This document shows positions 9,740 through 21,038 of a stretch of DNA of 64,000 nt, piece by piece (positions within the stretch are counted from its first letter, which is position 1; each line of letters starts with the position of its first letter). Made by a program: the position numbers and the translations under genes. The notes below the pieces were generated by a model. That model was not told the DNA's origin. It did not search any database and was given only the letters and a program-made list of their open reading frames with translations. Source of the DNA: Gnetum montanum (Eukaryota; Streptophyta; Gnetopsida; Gnetales; Gnetaceae); contig MNCI01029492.1 of NCBI GenBank assembly GCA_015680685.1, forward strand, positions 1,035,716 to 1,099,715, in the 5' to 3' direction.

Positions 9740-11824
9740 TACCCCCACAACTAAATGAAAACTTATCCTTGAGTATAGAAGAAGAGGAATAAGTCCTTTA
9801 CAAAATATATCAAGGGGTGTGGACTATTTGATTGACATGCAGAGTGACATAGAGAAAACAGACAAATATAGAAGTGCTCGAGCATACAACATTACAATTG
9901 TGTACAAAATTAGGTGTTCGTGACAACAAGAAAGAACACCCATGGATCCAAAGGACATCCAACCCCTCTTGGCAACAAAAGAATGAGAGAGAGGTAGAAG
10001 AGATTCAATGGTCATGAACAATCTCTTGTGAGTGATATGGTTGCATCCTCCTTGGTGAAGACAATCCTGTTTCTAGTCCACACTTCCCACTACATTCACA
10101 AAAAGACCAAGGATTAGTATATATAGTGTAACAAATAACAGCTGAATTCCCTGTCTCATCAGTGATTTTATTTAGCTGAGTTGTGATTGTGATAGATTGG
10201 TTGCTTGATATTATTAGTGGAAAGACTGACGAATGGGTTAAGTAAGAGAAGCGATCCATAAAATTTAGAAAAGGCTTAACACAAGGAATTCTGGAAAGAG
10301 GGTATTCTCAACAACAATAAAAGGAGTTCATTACAAACAGTTGTGAAGGTGCATACAATTGGATGGCATGGATGGTGTAAATAAAAAGAATTTGACTGTA
10401 ACAATGTCTAAGGGTAAAGAACTTAACTTAACTGAACCAAAAGATATGCAAGTGGATCCTCCCCAAAGCAAGTATAGGCCTTTTATGCCCTTGCATAACT
10501 TCAAACTGATGAGTCTATGGGCTTCGTGGATGATTAATGGTTACAAAAAGTTAAGTACAAAAAAACCCAGAAGTAACTGACTGAGAAACCCGACACATCA
10601 AACTAGAACATTGAATCAAAACATGAAATTGACAATGAGGTGAGGCATGAAAAGCATAGATGGATGACAAAGAGAGTGGAATGGAGTTCCTAATTATGGT
10701 CACATGCACTCCCTTGTGAAGTTTGTGATTAAATGACTTGGTAGGATCCATCCTTAGTTTAGATCAAAACCAACCACTTTTAATGACTTCGCATCAACAT
10801 TTTAAGGCTAGTTCATCCCCTGAGATACAAGAATGCTCCCACAAAACAACCACCATTCCAAATTGGAGAGAAGGTAGGAAGTTAGAAAGGGCCTTAGTTA
10901 GATGAGACAAGACAAGTCTCATAACAAGTGCTTGTAGCCCTTTTATTTGGTCTAAAGGGTGTGCTTTGAATTCCCATATATTTTTATTTTTATTTTTATT
11001 TTTTGAATGGGAACCACACCATGCAAAGACCCTTGCATTTTTTCACATTTATTTTGTCCAAGGGGTGTGCTTTGAATCCTCTTTTTTTTTTTATGAGGAC
11101 CACACCATGTAAGGACTTATTTGACTTCCTATTATGAAATGATGTGGAATAGTGAAAAGCTTACGAGAATACTCCTACACACAGGAAAATAGAAAAGCAC
11201 AAACAATACCACATTCCTTTGAAGCCACACCCTATCCAAACCTTTGATTCCTTCCCAATTCCAAAAACTACACAAGTCACCAATTTATTAAAGTTGCATT
11301 AATGAAGAAGAGATTGCATGCTTTCAAAACAAGGAAAACCATACAGTATGTGGATGGGTGGATGATGTGGACTCACTACCTGTTACATGAAAAGAAACCA
11401 TGTCCCAATTGTCTGTAACGACATTCAAAGTCAGAAACTAGACATCAACAATCAAATTACAAATAAAACATACCACCATCGAGTAGCACATTACCATTGT
11501 ACCTGCAACCTGATTAGCTAAAAAAGTAGAGAAATACATCAAACATAAGCAAACATAAAAGAAAGTAAAAGAGTAGGCAATAAATATTGAATATATTAAC
11601 GATGGTATAAAACAAAAGCTAAGAAAAGATCAATAACCTAAAAATAAAAATACATAAAACAAAGATGTAAAAAAAAGAAGATAAAAAAAAAGTTATAAAA
11701 TCAAAAATGTCTAAAATAAAAAAGTCAAAAGATAGAGGAGTTGCAAAAAAGTGTTAGTATGGGTGGCCATCTCCCCCATGACTAAGTTGGAAGGGAGATC
11801 TAAAAGATTCAGTGTGGTTGTCCA
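9740..11824 (-). other. 3' noncoding region of element 3
   Basis: A polypurine tract complement sits at 9740-9757. The rest is the long noncoding region that this family carries upstream of its 3' LTR. It contains a hairpin (10902-10922), the GGTGTGCTTTGAATTCCCAT repeat at about 10967 and again near 11060, an A-rich stretch (11560-11750) and an internal polypurine-like site (CCCCCATGACTAAG near 11773). There is no ORF3. Confidence 0.55.
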
Positions 11825-12437
11825 TTTGGTTAGGTGTTTTTTGAGTTGGTTGGCATGGGCTCATGGAAAGGTTTTACTTGTTGGATGTTGACTAATTGTT
11901 TCTTATTTGGGTTGTCAGGTTTGTAGATGATCATAGCCCTAGATGAAAAAGTCTCATAAATAATGTAAGGTCCTTCCCACAATGTTTGAAATTTGGTTCA
12001 TTGAGGTACATGTGCAGGATTCTAATAGAGAACCTTGTCTCCTGGTTGAAACTTGACTTTTCTTATTTTGAGGTCATGGTGTTTCTTGTTAAATGCATTA
12101 TGTGTTTTGTTGGATGACAGGGCCATTAACAAATTTTTTTCTAGCAAGTTGAGATTCATTAATCATTCTTTCTATGCTAGACTTAGTTTTAGGTCAAGAT
12201 CATAGGCTGTCAAGAGTGTCTAGAGTTCGGATTGGATAGGCAGTGTTGATAGTTTTTTGTACACGAGCTCATAGGGAGAATAACCTATGGGAAGCTTCCA
12301 TATGGAGCGATAGGCCCAAAGGGCATCATTTAATTTAGCGCTATAGTCCCTTTGATATTTTCTAATGGTATGCATTAGAATTTTTGTAATCTCCTGACTA
12401 GAAACTTTAGCTTGACCATTGGCTTGATGAAATATGT
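11825..12437 (-). pseudogene. integrase C-terminal half of element 3
   Basis: The minus strand from 12437 reads HQANGQAKVSSQEITKIL, then a segment with LNDALWAYRSIWKLPIGYSP that is typical of the end of the gypsy integrase core. A region with DLKIRKVKFQPGDKVLY follows, and then the C-terminal pattern LWEGPYIIYE and NIQQVKPFHE. Stops interrupt it. The conserved core is cut at 12437, where unrelated noncoding family sequence begins. It resembles the integrase of element 5 (56690-57840). Inactive. Confidence 0.7.
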
Positions 12438-12454
12438 GTGTTGGCTATTCACCC

Positions 12455-13459
12455 TTGTTGACCAAGTCAAAATTTGAAAAATACAAGGATTTTTTGAGTA
12501 AAATTGAAATCAAATGAATTCCTAAGAAAAAAAACACAATGAGATACATGAAGAGGGCTTGAAATTTCACAAAATATGGAGAATGATTAGAGAAATGCCT
12601 TAAGGAGCACACAGTGGGATGCAACCAATGTGGAATGCAAAAGATTTGATTGCAAAAATGTCTAAGGATAAGGGACTTAACTACCCCAACCAAGAGCTAT
12701 GCAAGTGGGTCCTTCCCATATTAGGCTTATGCCATTTTTACCTTTTCATAACCTCATCCCAAGGAGTCCATGGGCCCCACAATTGATTAATGGTTATGAA
12801 AAGTTAAGGACCAAATCTGGAAGAATCTACTTAAGAATTTAAACGCATCAAACTAAGACATTGAATAAAAATGTGAAAACCAATAGTGAAGTGAGTTATA
12901 GAAAGCATTGATGGATGAGATAGAAAGTGAAATGGATTATCCAATCATGGTCACATGAAGTCCCATGTGGAGTTTATGGTTAAATGACCTAATAAAAGTC
13001 CATCATTAGTCTAGACCAAAACCAACCACTTTTAGTAACTTTGCATTACCAGTCTAGGACTACTCCATCTCCTCGAGACACAATAATGCTTCCATAGATA
13101 ACCACCATTCCTTATTTGAGAAGAAAAGAGAAGTAGGAAGTGAGAAAGGGCCTTAGTTAAAGGGGATCTTTAGACATGGGTAACATGTCTTTCTAATCCC
13201 ATAACTAGTGCTTGTAGCACATTTATTTTTTCTAAGGGGTGTGCTTTGAATTCCCATCATGTTTTTTTTTTCTTTTTTATTTGATTTTATATTTTTTATG
13301 AATTTTTAAATGGGAATCACACCATGCAAAGACTTATTCAACTTCTTGTTATTAGTTGACATGAAACAACATGAAATCCATGAAAACACATGTGCACTTA
13401 AGCAAGTAGAGAGGAATAAAGATGATGATCCATGATTTTCCTATCTTGATATTGGAGCC
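12455..13459 (-). repeat. second copy of the 3' noncoding region
   Basis: This region aligns in the same orientation with about 10200-11100 of element 3, for example the parts around TGGGTCCTTCCC, CAAAACCAACCACTTTTAG and GGTGTGCTTTGAATTCCCAT. It lies upstream (in element sense) of the integrase fragment, where coding sequence would be expected, so the locus is a chimera or nested remnant. Element 2 is inserted at its right end. Confidence 0.6.
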
Positions 13460-14291
13460 TGATGAGTGGCGAGGTACCCCTACACTCAACCATATGAATA
13501 CGAGGGTTACACGTGCGATTTAGTCAAACTCCATAGACTAAGTGCCTACACGCCTCATCGAACACTTAAGGTTAATCATTCGTTGTCTTCTCATACTTAC
13601 TTGTATTTGTCACGATCGTATGGTTTAGTAAGTTTGAGGTATATGATTTTTATGTCTTTTATGTTTTATCTCCTATGCTAGTGAGGTGAAGGGTGAAGAG
13701 ACTAATTAACTAACTTTAACTTAACTAGCTAAGCCTTAATTAAACTAGCATCAGTATCCGTTCCCACTTACCATTCACACCCTAAACCAATGCAACCTTG
13801 GTTACCAAACGCTATTCGTTGTTGGGATAGCCAAGCATAACGCACGTGCTAGAAGCGGTCATACTAAGTGCACTTAACTAGGAGAGAAGGGTTGAGAGAG
13901 ATTTAATGACTAATAAAGCATTTAAATGATAAACAATAAATAACAATAATTAAAGTCCTATTTAGCCTATTCCATCAACTGCAAGGTTTATCCAAGAAGT
14001 TCATCTTTATTTCTGTACACAAACTTATGTTCAGGTACAATATTAACTCAAATAAAGATCCGTTTACTTTGGAGCTCCTACTGCGGGCACATGGAAATTA
14101 TTCTATCTCTGGAGAGGTAAAACTGCTAGAGTTTCACTATGGTCTAGGCCTAGAATGAGAAACAAGGAAGAGCCACCTCTTATTTATAGATTTGGCTACA
14201 CATTATGATATCGCGTACAAGATATCGTAAGGGAAGACGCGATATCATGAGGGATGTGATATTGCAGCCCATGCGATATCACGTCCCATCA
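13460..14291 (-). repeat. 3' LTR of element 2
   Basis: 832 bp, TGATGAGTGGCGAGGTACCCC to CCCATCA. It has a GATATC array at 14204-14291 at the outer U3 end and a TATA box (CTATAAATAAGAGG on minus) near 14184-14197. Confidence 0.9.
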
Positions 14292-14305
14292 TACCCCCAT
14301 GACTG
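14292..14305 (-). promoter_or_regulatory. polypurine tract of element 2
   Basis: The minus strand reads TTCAGTCATGGGGGTA immediately before the LTR terminus. Confidence 0.75.
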
Positions 14306-16503
14306 AATAAAAACACATCCTCGAGTTCCTTACAAAATCTTGGGACAGTATGGGATTATTGACTCAAAATGGAACTAATGGGATGACATGTGAACGGATC
14401 ATCATTACAAGATAAGACAAAACTGGTGTTCATGATAACAAGAGTGAACACTTTATACATTTGACATCAGGCCTTATTTGGCAGCTGAGAAAGAGAGAGA
14501 GAAAGAAGTTTTTTTTTGCTGCCAACACCAAGATTGCGCCTTTCATTGTCTATCCATAAGCGTGCCATTGATCTTGCTCCTTACATAGCTGCTTCAGCAC
14601 TGCTCCATTCCAAGTGTTCTCTCCTAATCCAATCCCTTATTGCATGATTGCGATCTGCACACATAACACAATCTTAATATTAGCAAGGGTAAATGAATCA
14701 CATTGCAATTTATACCTTGCTTCGGTGAAGGGTCCATTAGCTGAGTTGTGGTATGGTTGATATGCATCTGAATATATAATAGTGGCTACCAAAGGTGTAG
14801 GGGTTAGGAGAAAATTGAAAAAATTTGGGTTCGGACCCCCATGACTAAGAGCGAACCTCCAATAGCGATAGAATGGAGAAAGAAAAGGAACAAGAAAGAT
14901 GGAGAAAAAGAGACAACTATAACATCAATGAAATGGATGTCAAGATGGAAATGAAAAAAATAGAGTGGATTGCAAAAATGTTAAGGGAAAGAATTTAACT
15001 GGTGCACCAAATAGGAATGCTAGTGGGTCCTCCCCAAAGCAGGCTCATGCCTTTAATGCCCTAACAAAACCACATTCAAAGAGTCTGTAGGCTCTCGGAA
15101 TGTCATTTGGAACAAAAGTTAAAGTCTTAACCACAAGAGTTTACCAAAAAGAAAACAATGCATCAACCAAAATGTACACTAATGATACAACCAGTAATGA
15201 GGTGAACCATGGAGAGAAGGATGGAGAGAAGGATGGAGAGAAGAGAATGGAATGGAATCCCAAGAACAAGGTGATGTACAGCCCCTTGTGTATTTCATGG
15301 TTAATGTGACTTAGCAGATCCCATTCCAAGTCTAGCCTCAAACGAACCACTTCCAGTGACTTCGCATTAATGCATTCAACCAATCCATCCCCTTGAAGTA
15401 ACAAGAATGCCTTCACCCAAGAGCCACCACCATTCCAATGAAACAAGAGGAGAGAATGGGAAGTGCGAAAGGCCATAGTTAGAGGGAACATTTTTATTTT
15501 AGTTCCATAACTAGTGCTTGTAGCCCAAATGATTATTTCGTCTAAGGGGTGTGCTTTGAATTCTCACTATTTTTTTATGTGTTTATGCGTGAGAACCACA
15601 CCATGCAAAGACTTTGTTATTTTTATTAACTCAGCTTCCCGATAATTGGGTAAAGTTGAAACGGTAAGAAAACTCAAGAAGAAAACATCCAAGCACCCAA
15701 GAGAATGGCCAACACAAATGCATCAAGTTCCCTTCAAGTCACATCCTTTTCAATCCTTGAGTCCTTCCTTAGTTTGAGAAATGCCAAGTCACCGATTCAT
15801 TATAGTTCTTATTATTGACAAAGGGACTATACATTTCCATGTCAAGAGAGATCATAGAAATTTGTACATGTATGGATGAAGTGGACTCATTGCCTGTCAT
15901 ATCAAAAGAACCATACCTTAGTATCAACATCATAACTTAAAGGTAAAAACCAAACATTAGCAATCAATAGGAAAACAGTCCATACTATCATAAAGAACAC
16001 TTATTAAATGACAAACTTGACAAGATGGATAACACACACAAGAAATAAAAAAGTATGAACGATGTTGTAAAACAAAAATAAGAAAAGTTAAAGAAATTTG
16101 TAAAACAAAAAACATGCAAAACAAAAATGTGTAAAACAAAAACTTAAAAAGAACTGAGGGCCCTAAATGATTAGCATAGATGGCCGTCTCCCCCATGATT
16201 GAATGGAAAGGGAGAGATCCAAAATAATGAGCACCTATTTGAATTTCTTAGAAGTGTCCAACTTCTCCCACCTGATGTTTTCAAGTTAAGGGATGGAAGT
16301 TGGCGACGCTCATATTCCAATGTATCTATGCTTTCATTATCGATATGAGTTGTTCCCCCAATTCGTTCCATGCATGATGGTGGGTTGCTCTTTCAATTAG
16401 CTATCAACCATGGGGTGTCCACTTGTTGTGTGGTTGGTACATATAGGCACCTTTGTATTAGAGTTTCTTGGGCATACCAGTTGCATGTAGGAGATGCTGA
16501 GCA
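14306..16503 (-). other. 3' noncoding region of element 2
   Basis: In element sense it starts after the protease stop. A short decayed coding tail (YERRQLPSLNLK) is followed by an internal polypurine-like site (CAATCATGGGGGAG, about 16184-16197), a T-rich stretch (A-rich on plus, 16020-16150) and the repeat GGTGTGCTTTGAATTCTCA (15546). A hairpin lies at 15485-15506. Near 14838 is the former ORF3 leader with CTTAGTCATGGGGGTCC, followed by an acceptor-like TGTTATGTGTGCAG (near 14665) but no ORF3. No gene. Confidence 0.6.
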
Positions 16504-17013
16504 TTACTCCATGTCATCACCTGATGAGTCACTGTATGTGATGCATGGAAATTTCTTCTTCTCGATCTTTCCATAAATGTTTACCTTAGATATTTCCAAG
16601 GAAAGATCATGGATTCCTAGGCATGCATCTATTGTACTTAGCCATGCCCTTCCCATTATAATTGGGAAGTCCCCTTTGTTGCTGTTGACTTCTATCACCA
16701 AGAAATCAGCTGGGTATGACCAACCACACATAGTGGTAATGATGTCCTCCACCAATCCTAAGGGAATGGTGATGGATTGGTCAGCCAACTCTAGTTGAAT
16801 ATTGCTCTTCTTAAGTGAAGGCAGGTTCCAGGCTTTATACATTTCTCGTGAGATTACGTTGGCTCCAGAACCTGAGTCAAGAAGAGCCTTATGAGGTTCA
16901 TTCCCAGCAACTTGGAGGTAGATTAAGGGACTTCCAGGATTAGAGAGTTTCTTGGGAAGGTGGCCTACCTTAATCCAGTCAGTAACGGTATGTGTTAACA
17001 TAACCGTGTGCAT
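16504..17013 (-). CDS. retropepsin-type aspartic protease of element 2
   Basis: An open frame of 169 codons. The active site reads LLDSGSGANVIS (D-S-G), preceded by ALLD context (HKALLDSGSG). The second conserved block is FPIIMGRAWLSTIDA, the flap-to-C-terminal hydrophobic-hydrophobic-G-R/D pattern of retropepsins. Such enzymes cut the gag(-pol) polyprotein during particle maturation. The frame ends with an acidic tail (SDSSGDDME) where reverse transcriptase would follow in a full element. It has stayed open although gag upstream is broken. It is probably the C-terminal part of a former gag-protease fusion rather than an independent gene. Confidence 0.8.
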   Translation of the reverse strand: MHTVMLTHTVTDWIKVGHLPKKLSNPGSPLIYLQVAGNEPHKALLDSGSGANVISREMYKAWNLPSLKKSNIQLELADQSITIPLGLVEDIITTMCGWSYPADFLVIEVNSNKGDFPIIMGRAWLSTIDACLGIHDLSLEISKVNIYGKIEKKKFPCITYSDSSGDDME

Positions 17014-17189
17014 TGAGCTCTATTGTTGGTTTGAAGGGAGCTTCGAAGCCTTATGTGTTGGACTTCTCATAGACTCAACCGCTTGTGGTTATGAGAGCTT
17101 GTTTGGGCTTTTGGTTCTAAAGAAAGGTCTTCTCTTCTTGCGGTTGTCAGAACTAGTAGCGGGCTGAAGGTTTACAGCTCTCGTAGCAT

Positions 17190-19474
17190 TACGTTGCTAC
17201 AATTGAGTGGGGAGTTCCCCTTGCATTGTTGGAGCGGGTGGTAGTGGAACTATTGGCGGATGAGTGGCGGATGGATTCAGAGGATGCTACGCGTGTGGAG
17301 TGTCTCTCGGAGGAGAAGGAGTCCTTGTAAAATACTCCCGAACTTGGTAGTGATGTTGTGGAGTTGTGTGACCCATGGAGTCACTTGGAGAAACTGACTG
17401 CTGCACATAATATCCATAAGGATTGGGTTGTTGGTAAGGGTATTGTTATCTAGGCGGTGACATCCCCCATGACTATGGGTATTGCCACTGCTGATGTTTC
17501 CCAATAGGTTGTGGTGGAGTTCCACTTGGATAATACGTTAACGGTTGGTGGAACTGCCTTGGGTTACCTTGGGGATAAGGTAACCTTCGGGGTGCTTGCT
17601 ATCTGTTAAGTCTCAAGTTGATGGTCATATTGGCAGATCTCACATCCACTGTCATTATCTATATCCGAATCCACAACCTCATTGACAATAGTCATTTTTC
17701 CCTTACCCTTTTCATGTGCATGGCCTGAATCTCTCCGCTTTTTCTTGTCATGGTCACTACTTCATTTCTTAGACCTCTCTACAAGGTTTAAAACAGTTTC
17801 AAACCTACTGTCTATGGAGTTTCACATTTGATCTACCTTAGCTAAAACCTTAGTTGTTAGCTTTTGAAGCAATAAGATTTTTCTATTCACCAACTCTTCA
17901 AGTGGTGACTCATCCTCCTCATCACCGAATCTCTCTCCCATCTTTTGGAGGGAAGGATCACGGTTATATTCTTTCACACTCTCTCTTTTCTATAGCTCCC
18001 CTTCCTCTTTAGCTACTTACTCCAACAATATATCAACTTCATGGGATCTAAGTTCAAATAGTCTCCCTTGGGCATAAGTCCCAAGGGTTCTCTTAGTTTC
18101 GTGTCTTAGCCCATCTACGAGGTGGTGGAGTTGATCTCGTTGTGCATAACCATGGCTCGGGCAACAATGTAACAATGCATAATACTGGCCCATGGCAACA
18201 TCCAAGGGTTCGTGAGTACCTTGTTTCCATCCTTGGATCTGTTTACGCAAGTTAGACACTTTGGAGTACATTTGATATTTATCATTGAAGAGTTCTAACA
18301 TCATACTCTACCTCCTAAAGGTTTCCAGTTCGAAGGACCGGTACCAACTCTCTACTTCCTTTATGAGTGTCCTAGGAAACAAATTTAACTTCTGCCACTC
18401 ATTTTCTATGTTTTTCAAGGCACAGGCATCGTGGAATGCCTGTAAATGATTTTGTGAATCAGTGTGGTATCCCCCTTCAAATCGTGGGATATTATTCATA
18501 TCTAATCTCTTGATCCAGCTATCTTTTTGATGCCTTGTTGGTATTCTCATAGCCTCCGTAATATCTAGCATACTTTGGGTGGCAAGTAGGGGTTCGTCAT
18601 GATCATCTCTTTAATGATGTCTATGCTGCCTACGTTGTTCCCTACTTTCCCTTCTTTCATGCCTTAATTCTCTTGACTTTCCTCGTCCTCGCTCTCGACT
18701 CTCTCGTCGAGGTCTCTCATTTTACTTACCCTTATCCTCACTGTTATGCTCTTTATGACTGCACCCTGATGTGGAAGGAGAGGGTGAATGATGTGATGAA
18801 GGGGAAGAAGAAGGAGAGCCATCACCATGGCAATGTCTCCTACCTTCTCTTCGGTGGCTTCGGCCCCAATTGTGATGACGATCTGAATGCCCGTCCTTGT
18901 CATGTGTTTTTGTTCCCTTAGTCAATAGTTGGCATTCACAGGGATCAGAACTAGGGTTGTGTATCATGGAGCGTAGGTTCTGATACCCCACCTCCTCACT
19001 ATTGTTAGGAGGGGGAACAACATTTGATAGAGAACCCATTATAAGTGGTTCACCATCTCCAATTTCACTTAGGATGTGTGGGACCCCTTTGCCCTTCAAC
19101 AATGCATGATGGCTCTCCTACCTCAAGTCCCTTCAACGTTGTGTGACTATGGGATGGTAATCCCTTGTGTCAAAATCACCTATAACGTATTCAGCGTATA
19201 CCTGTGTCATGCCTATTTGTGCCAGAGCACGAAGAAGCATGTTAAGGACTGCCCAATCTGGAGGTAACACTATGTTGCTTTGCAAATCTCTCCAACGCAG
19301 TTGTTCATCCTGATGAAGGATAAAGGTAAAATTGGGTATGTACTCATCGTGATGAGTATATACCACCCGATACTATTGAGGAATTGGAAGTTCTTGGTTA
19401 TGCATCTTAGACTGCCGACTGTTTCTTGTATGATCCCTAGGTGGTGAAGTGCTTTTGTTTGAAGAAGAAGACAT
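17190..19474 (-). pseudogene. gag of element 2
   Basis: The start MSSSSNKSTSPPRDH at 19474 lies about 125 bp after the primer binding site. Conserved blocks follow: RWRDLQSNIVLPPDWAVLN (about 19300); a basic Ser/His-rich region (SPSSSPSSHHSPSPSTSG, about 18790); and the retrotransposon gag domain with RFEGGYHTDSQNHLQAFHDA, ESWYRSFELE, MLELFNDKYQMYSKVSNLRK and LRHETKRTLGTYAQGRL (18571-18017). The tail is Pro/Tyr/Gln-rich. Several stops and frame changes make it inactive. The domain matches the capsid part of Athila-like gypsy elements, which assembles the particle. Confidence 0.8.
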
Positions 19475-19598
19475 TGTTTCTTATTTGGTGTGTTGATTAA
19501 CCATTATATAATTTTTTTTCATTAACCCTAAGGGTTCGTTTAAGCTCCCAACGATTTTGATAATTTCCTATGTTCTACTTAGTGCACAAACAACTTAG

Positions 19599-19617
19599 TC
19601 CCCGGCAACGGCACCAA
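19599..19617 (-). promoter_or_regulatory. primer binding site of element 2
   Basis: The minus strand reads TTGGTGCCGTTGCCGGGGA directly after the 5' LTR. This is the tRNA-Asp-type site of Athila/Tat elements, with one T before the match. Confidence 0.85.
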
Positions 19618-20463
19618 TGATGAGTGGCGAGGCACCCCTACACTCAACCATACGAATACGAGCGTTACATGCATGATCTGGTCAAACTCTGCAGACTAAG
19701 TGCCTACATGCCTCATCAAACACTTAAGGTTAATCATTCGTTGTCTTCCTATACTTACTTGTATTTGTCACGGTTTTATAGTTAAGTAAGTTTGAGGTAT
19801 ATGATTTTTATGTCTTTTATGTTTTATCTCCTATGCTAGTGAGGTGAAGGGTGAAGAGACTAATTAACTAACTTTAACTTAACTAACTAAGCCTTAATTA
19901 AACTAGCATCAGTATCCGTTCCCACTTACTATTCACACCCTACACCAATGCAACCTTGGTTACCAAACACTATTCGTTGCTGGGATCGCCAAGTGTAACG
20001 CACATGCTCGAAGTGGTCGTACTGAGTGCACTTAACTAGGAGAGAAGGGATGAGAGAGATTTAATGAATAATAAAGAATTTAAATGATAAACAATAAATA
20101 ACAGTAAATAAAGTCCTATTTAGCCTATTCCATGCACTGCAAGGTTTATCCAAGAAGTTCGTGTTTATTTTCGTACACAAACTTGTATTCAGGTACAATA
20201 TTTGCTTGAATAAAGATCCATTTACTTTGGAGTTCCTACTGCGGGCACATGGAAATTATTCTATCTCTGGAGAGGTAAAATTGGTAGAGTTTCACTACGG
20301 TCTAGGCCTATAATGAGAAACAAGGAAGATCTGCCTCTTATTTATAGATTTGGCGATGCGCTGCGATATTGCATATGTGATATCATGGAGGAAGACGCAA
20401 TATCGCAGGGGATGCAATATCGCAGCAGACACGATATTGTGTACACAATATCGCGTCCCATCA
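19618..20463 (-). repeat. 5' LTR of element 2
   Basis: 846 bp. The GATATC/AATATC cores start at 20365, 20379, 20399, 20416, 20433 and 20447 (spacing 14, 20, 17, 17, 14). A TATA box lies near 20340-20347. The right end CCCATCA is followed by the duplication GAGCC. Confidence 0.9.
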
Positions 20464-20468
20464 GAGCC

Positions 20469-20691
20469 TTAAAATCTAATGAATTGTTGTTTTCTATCTA
20501 CTCTGATGCTAGGTATATGACATTGGGGACTATATGCAACGTCAGGTACCCAACGTCAAGGTATATACTTTGGCCTATAAATACAACGCTTGGGCTCCTA
20601 TTTTGAGTTAGTTTTCAAGTTAATTTTCAATTAGAGTAGCAAAGCTCTTGCCATTTATTTTCCTCAAAGTTAGAATATTTTCATACAAAAA
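20469..20691 (+). repeat. LTR fragment, plus orientation, third U3 type
   Basis: CTATAAATAC (20575-20584), an R-like stretch AGCAAAGCTCTTGCC and TTAGAATATTTTC match the U3/R part of the family LTRs on the plus strand. Upstream are CAACGTCAGG and CAACGTCAAGG boxes instead of GATATC. It ends abruptly at 20691. Confidence 0.5.
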
Positions 20692-21033
20692 TAAGCTTAA
20701 AATGACAAAAATTCAGCAGAACCTTAGCATAATAATTAAAATTATGAAAAAGTAGTGAAAGCCTAGAAAGTAGAAAGAAGCACACAAAATCTATAACAAA
20801 CTAGGGCAATCATATGAAAAGAAAATTAAAATAATCTTTCTTATCCACAAAGATGTCCAAAATTAGCCTTTTACTTTGCTTTGAACTATTATGTCCAAAA
20901 ATCCTTTATGAACTACAACCAAATGTAATGAAGGCCACAATCTATTTATAAGTGAAAGCTTTCCATGCAGCATGATACCTAAGCATGGTACATATTTAGA
21001 AATAGAAGAAATAGGCTTCAAATGGAAGAAAAC
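20692..21033. other. unassigned spacer between elements 2 and 1
   Basis: AT-rich sequence without a recognisable gene. It continues across element 1 at 28164. Confidence 0.4.
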
Positions 21034-21038
21034 CGGTG

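Larger units (their letters stand above)
13460..20463 (-). mobile_element. element 2: gag-protease LTR retrotransposon, 7.0 kb
   Basis: A complete 7004-bp insertion flanked by the 5-bp duplication GAGCC (13455-13459 and 20464-20468). Order in element sense: 5' LTR, primer binding site, gag, protease, about 2.2 kb noncoding, polypurine tract, 3' LTR. Reverse transcriptase, RNase H, integrase and ORF3 are absent, so it can only have moved using proteins from a relative such as element 5. Layout and length match element 1, so the deleted form multiplied as such. It resembles the gag-bearing non-autonomous class known as TR-GAG, but here the protease is kept too. Confidence 0.92.

Noticed and set aside
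16370-16798. Plus frames opposite the protease of element 2
   Set aside because: They are antisense shadows; protease motifs are on the minus strand.
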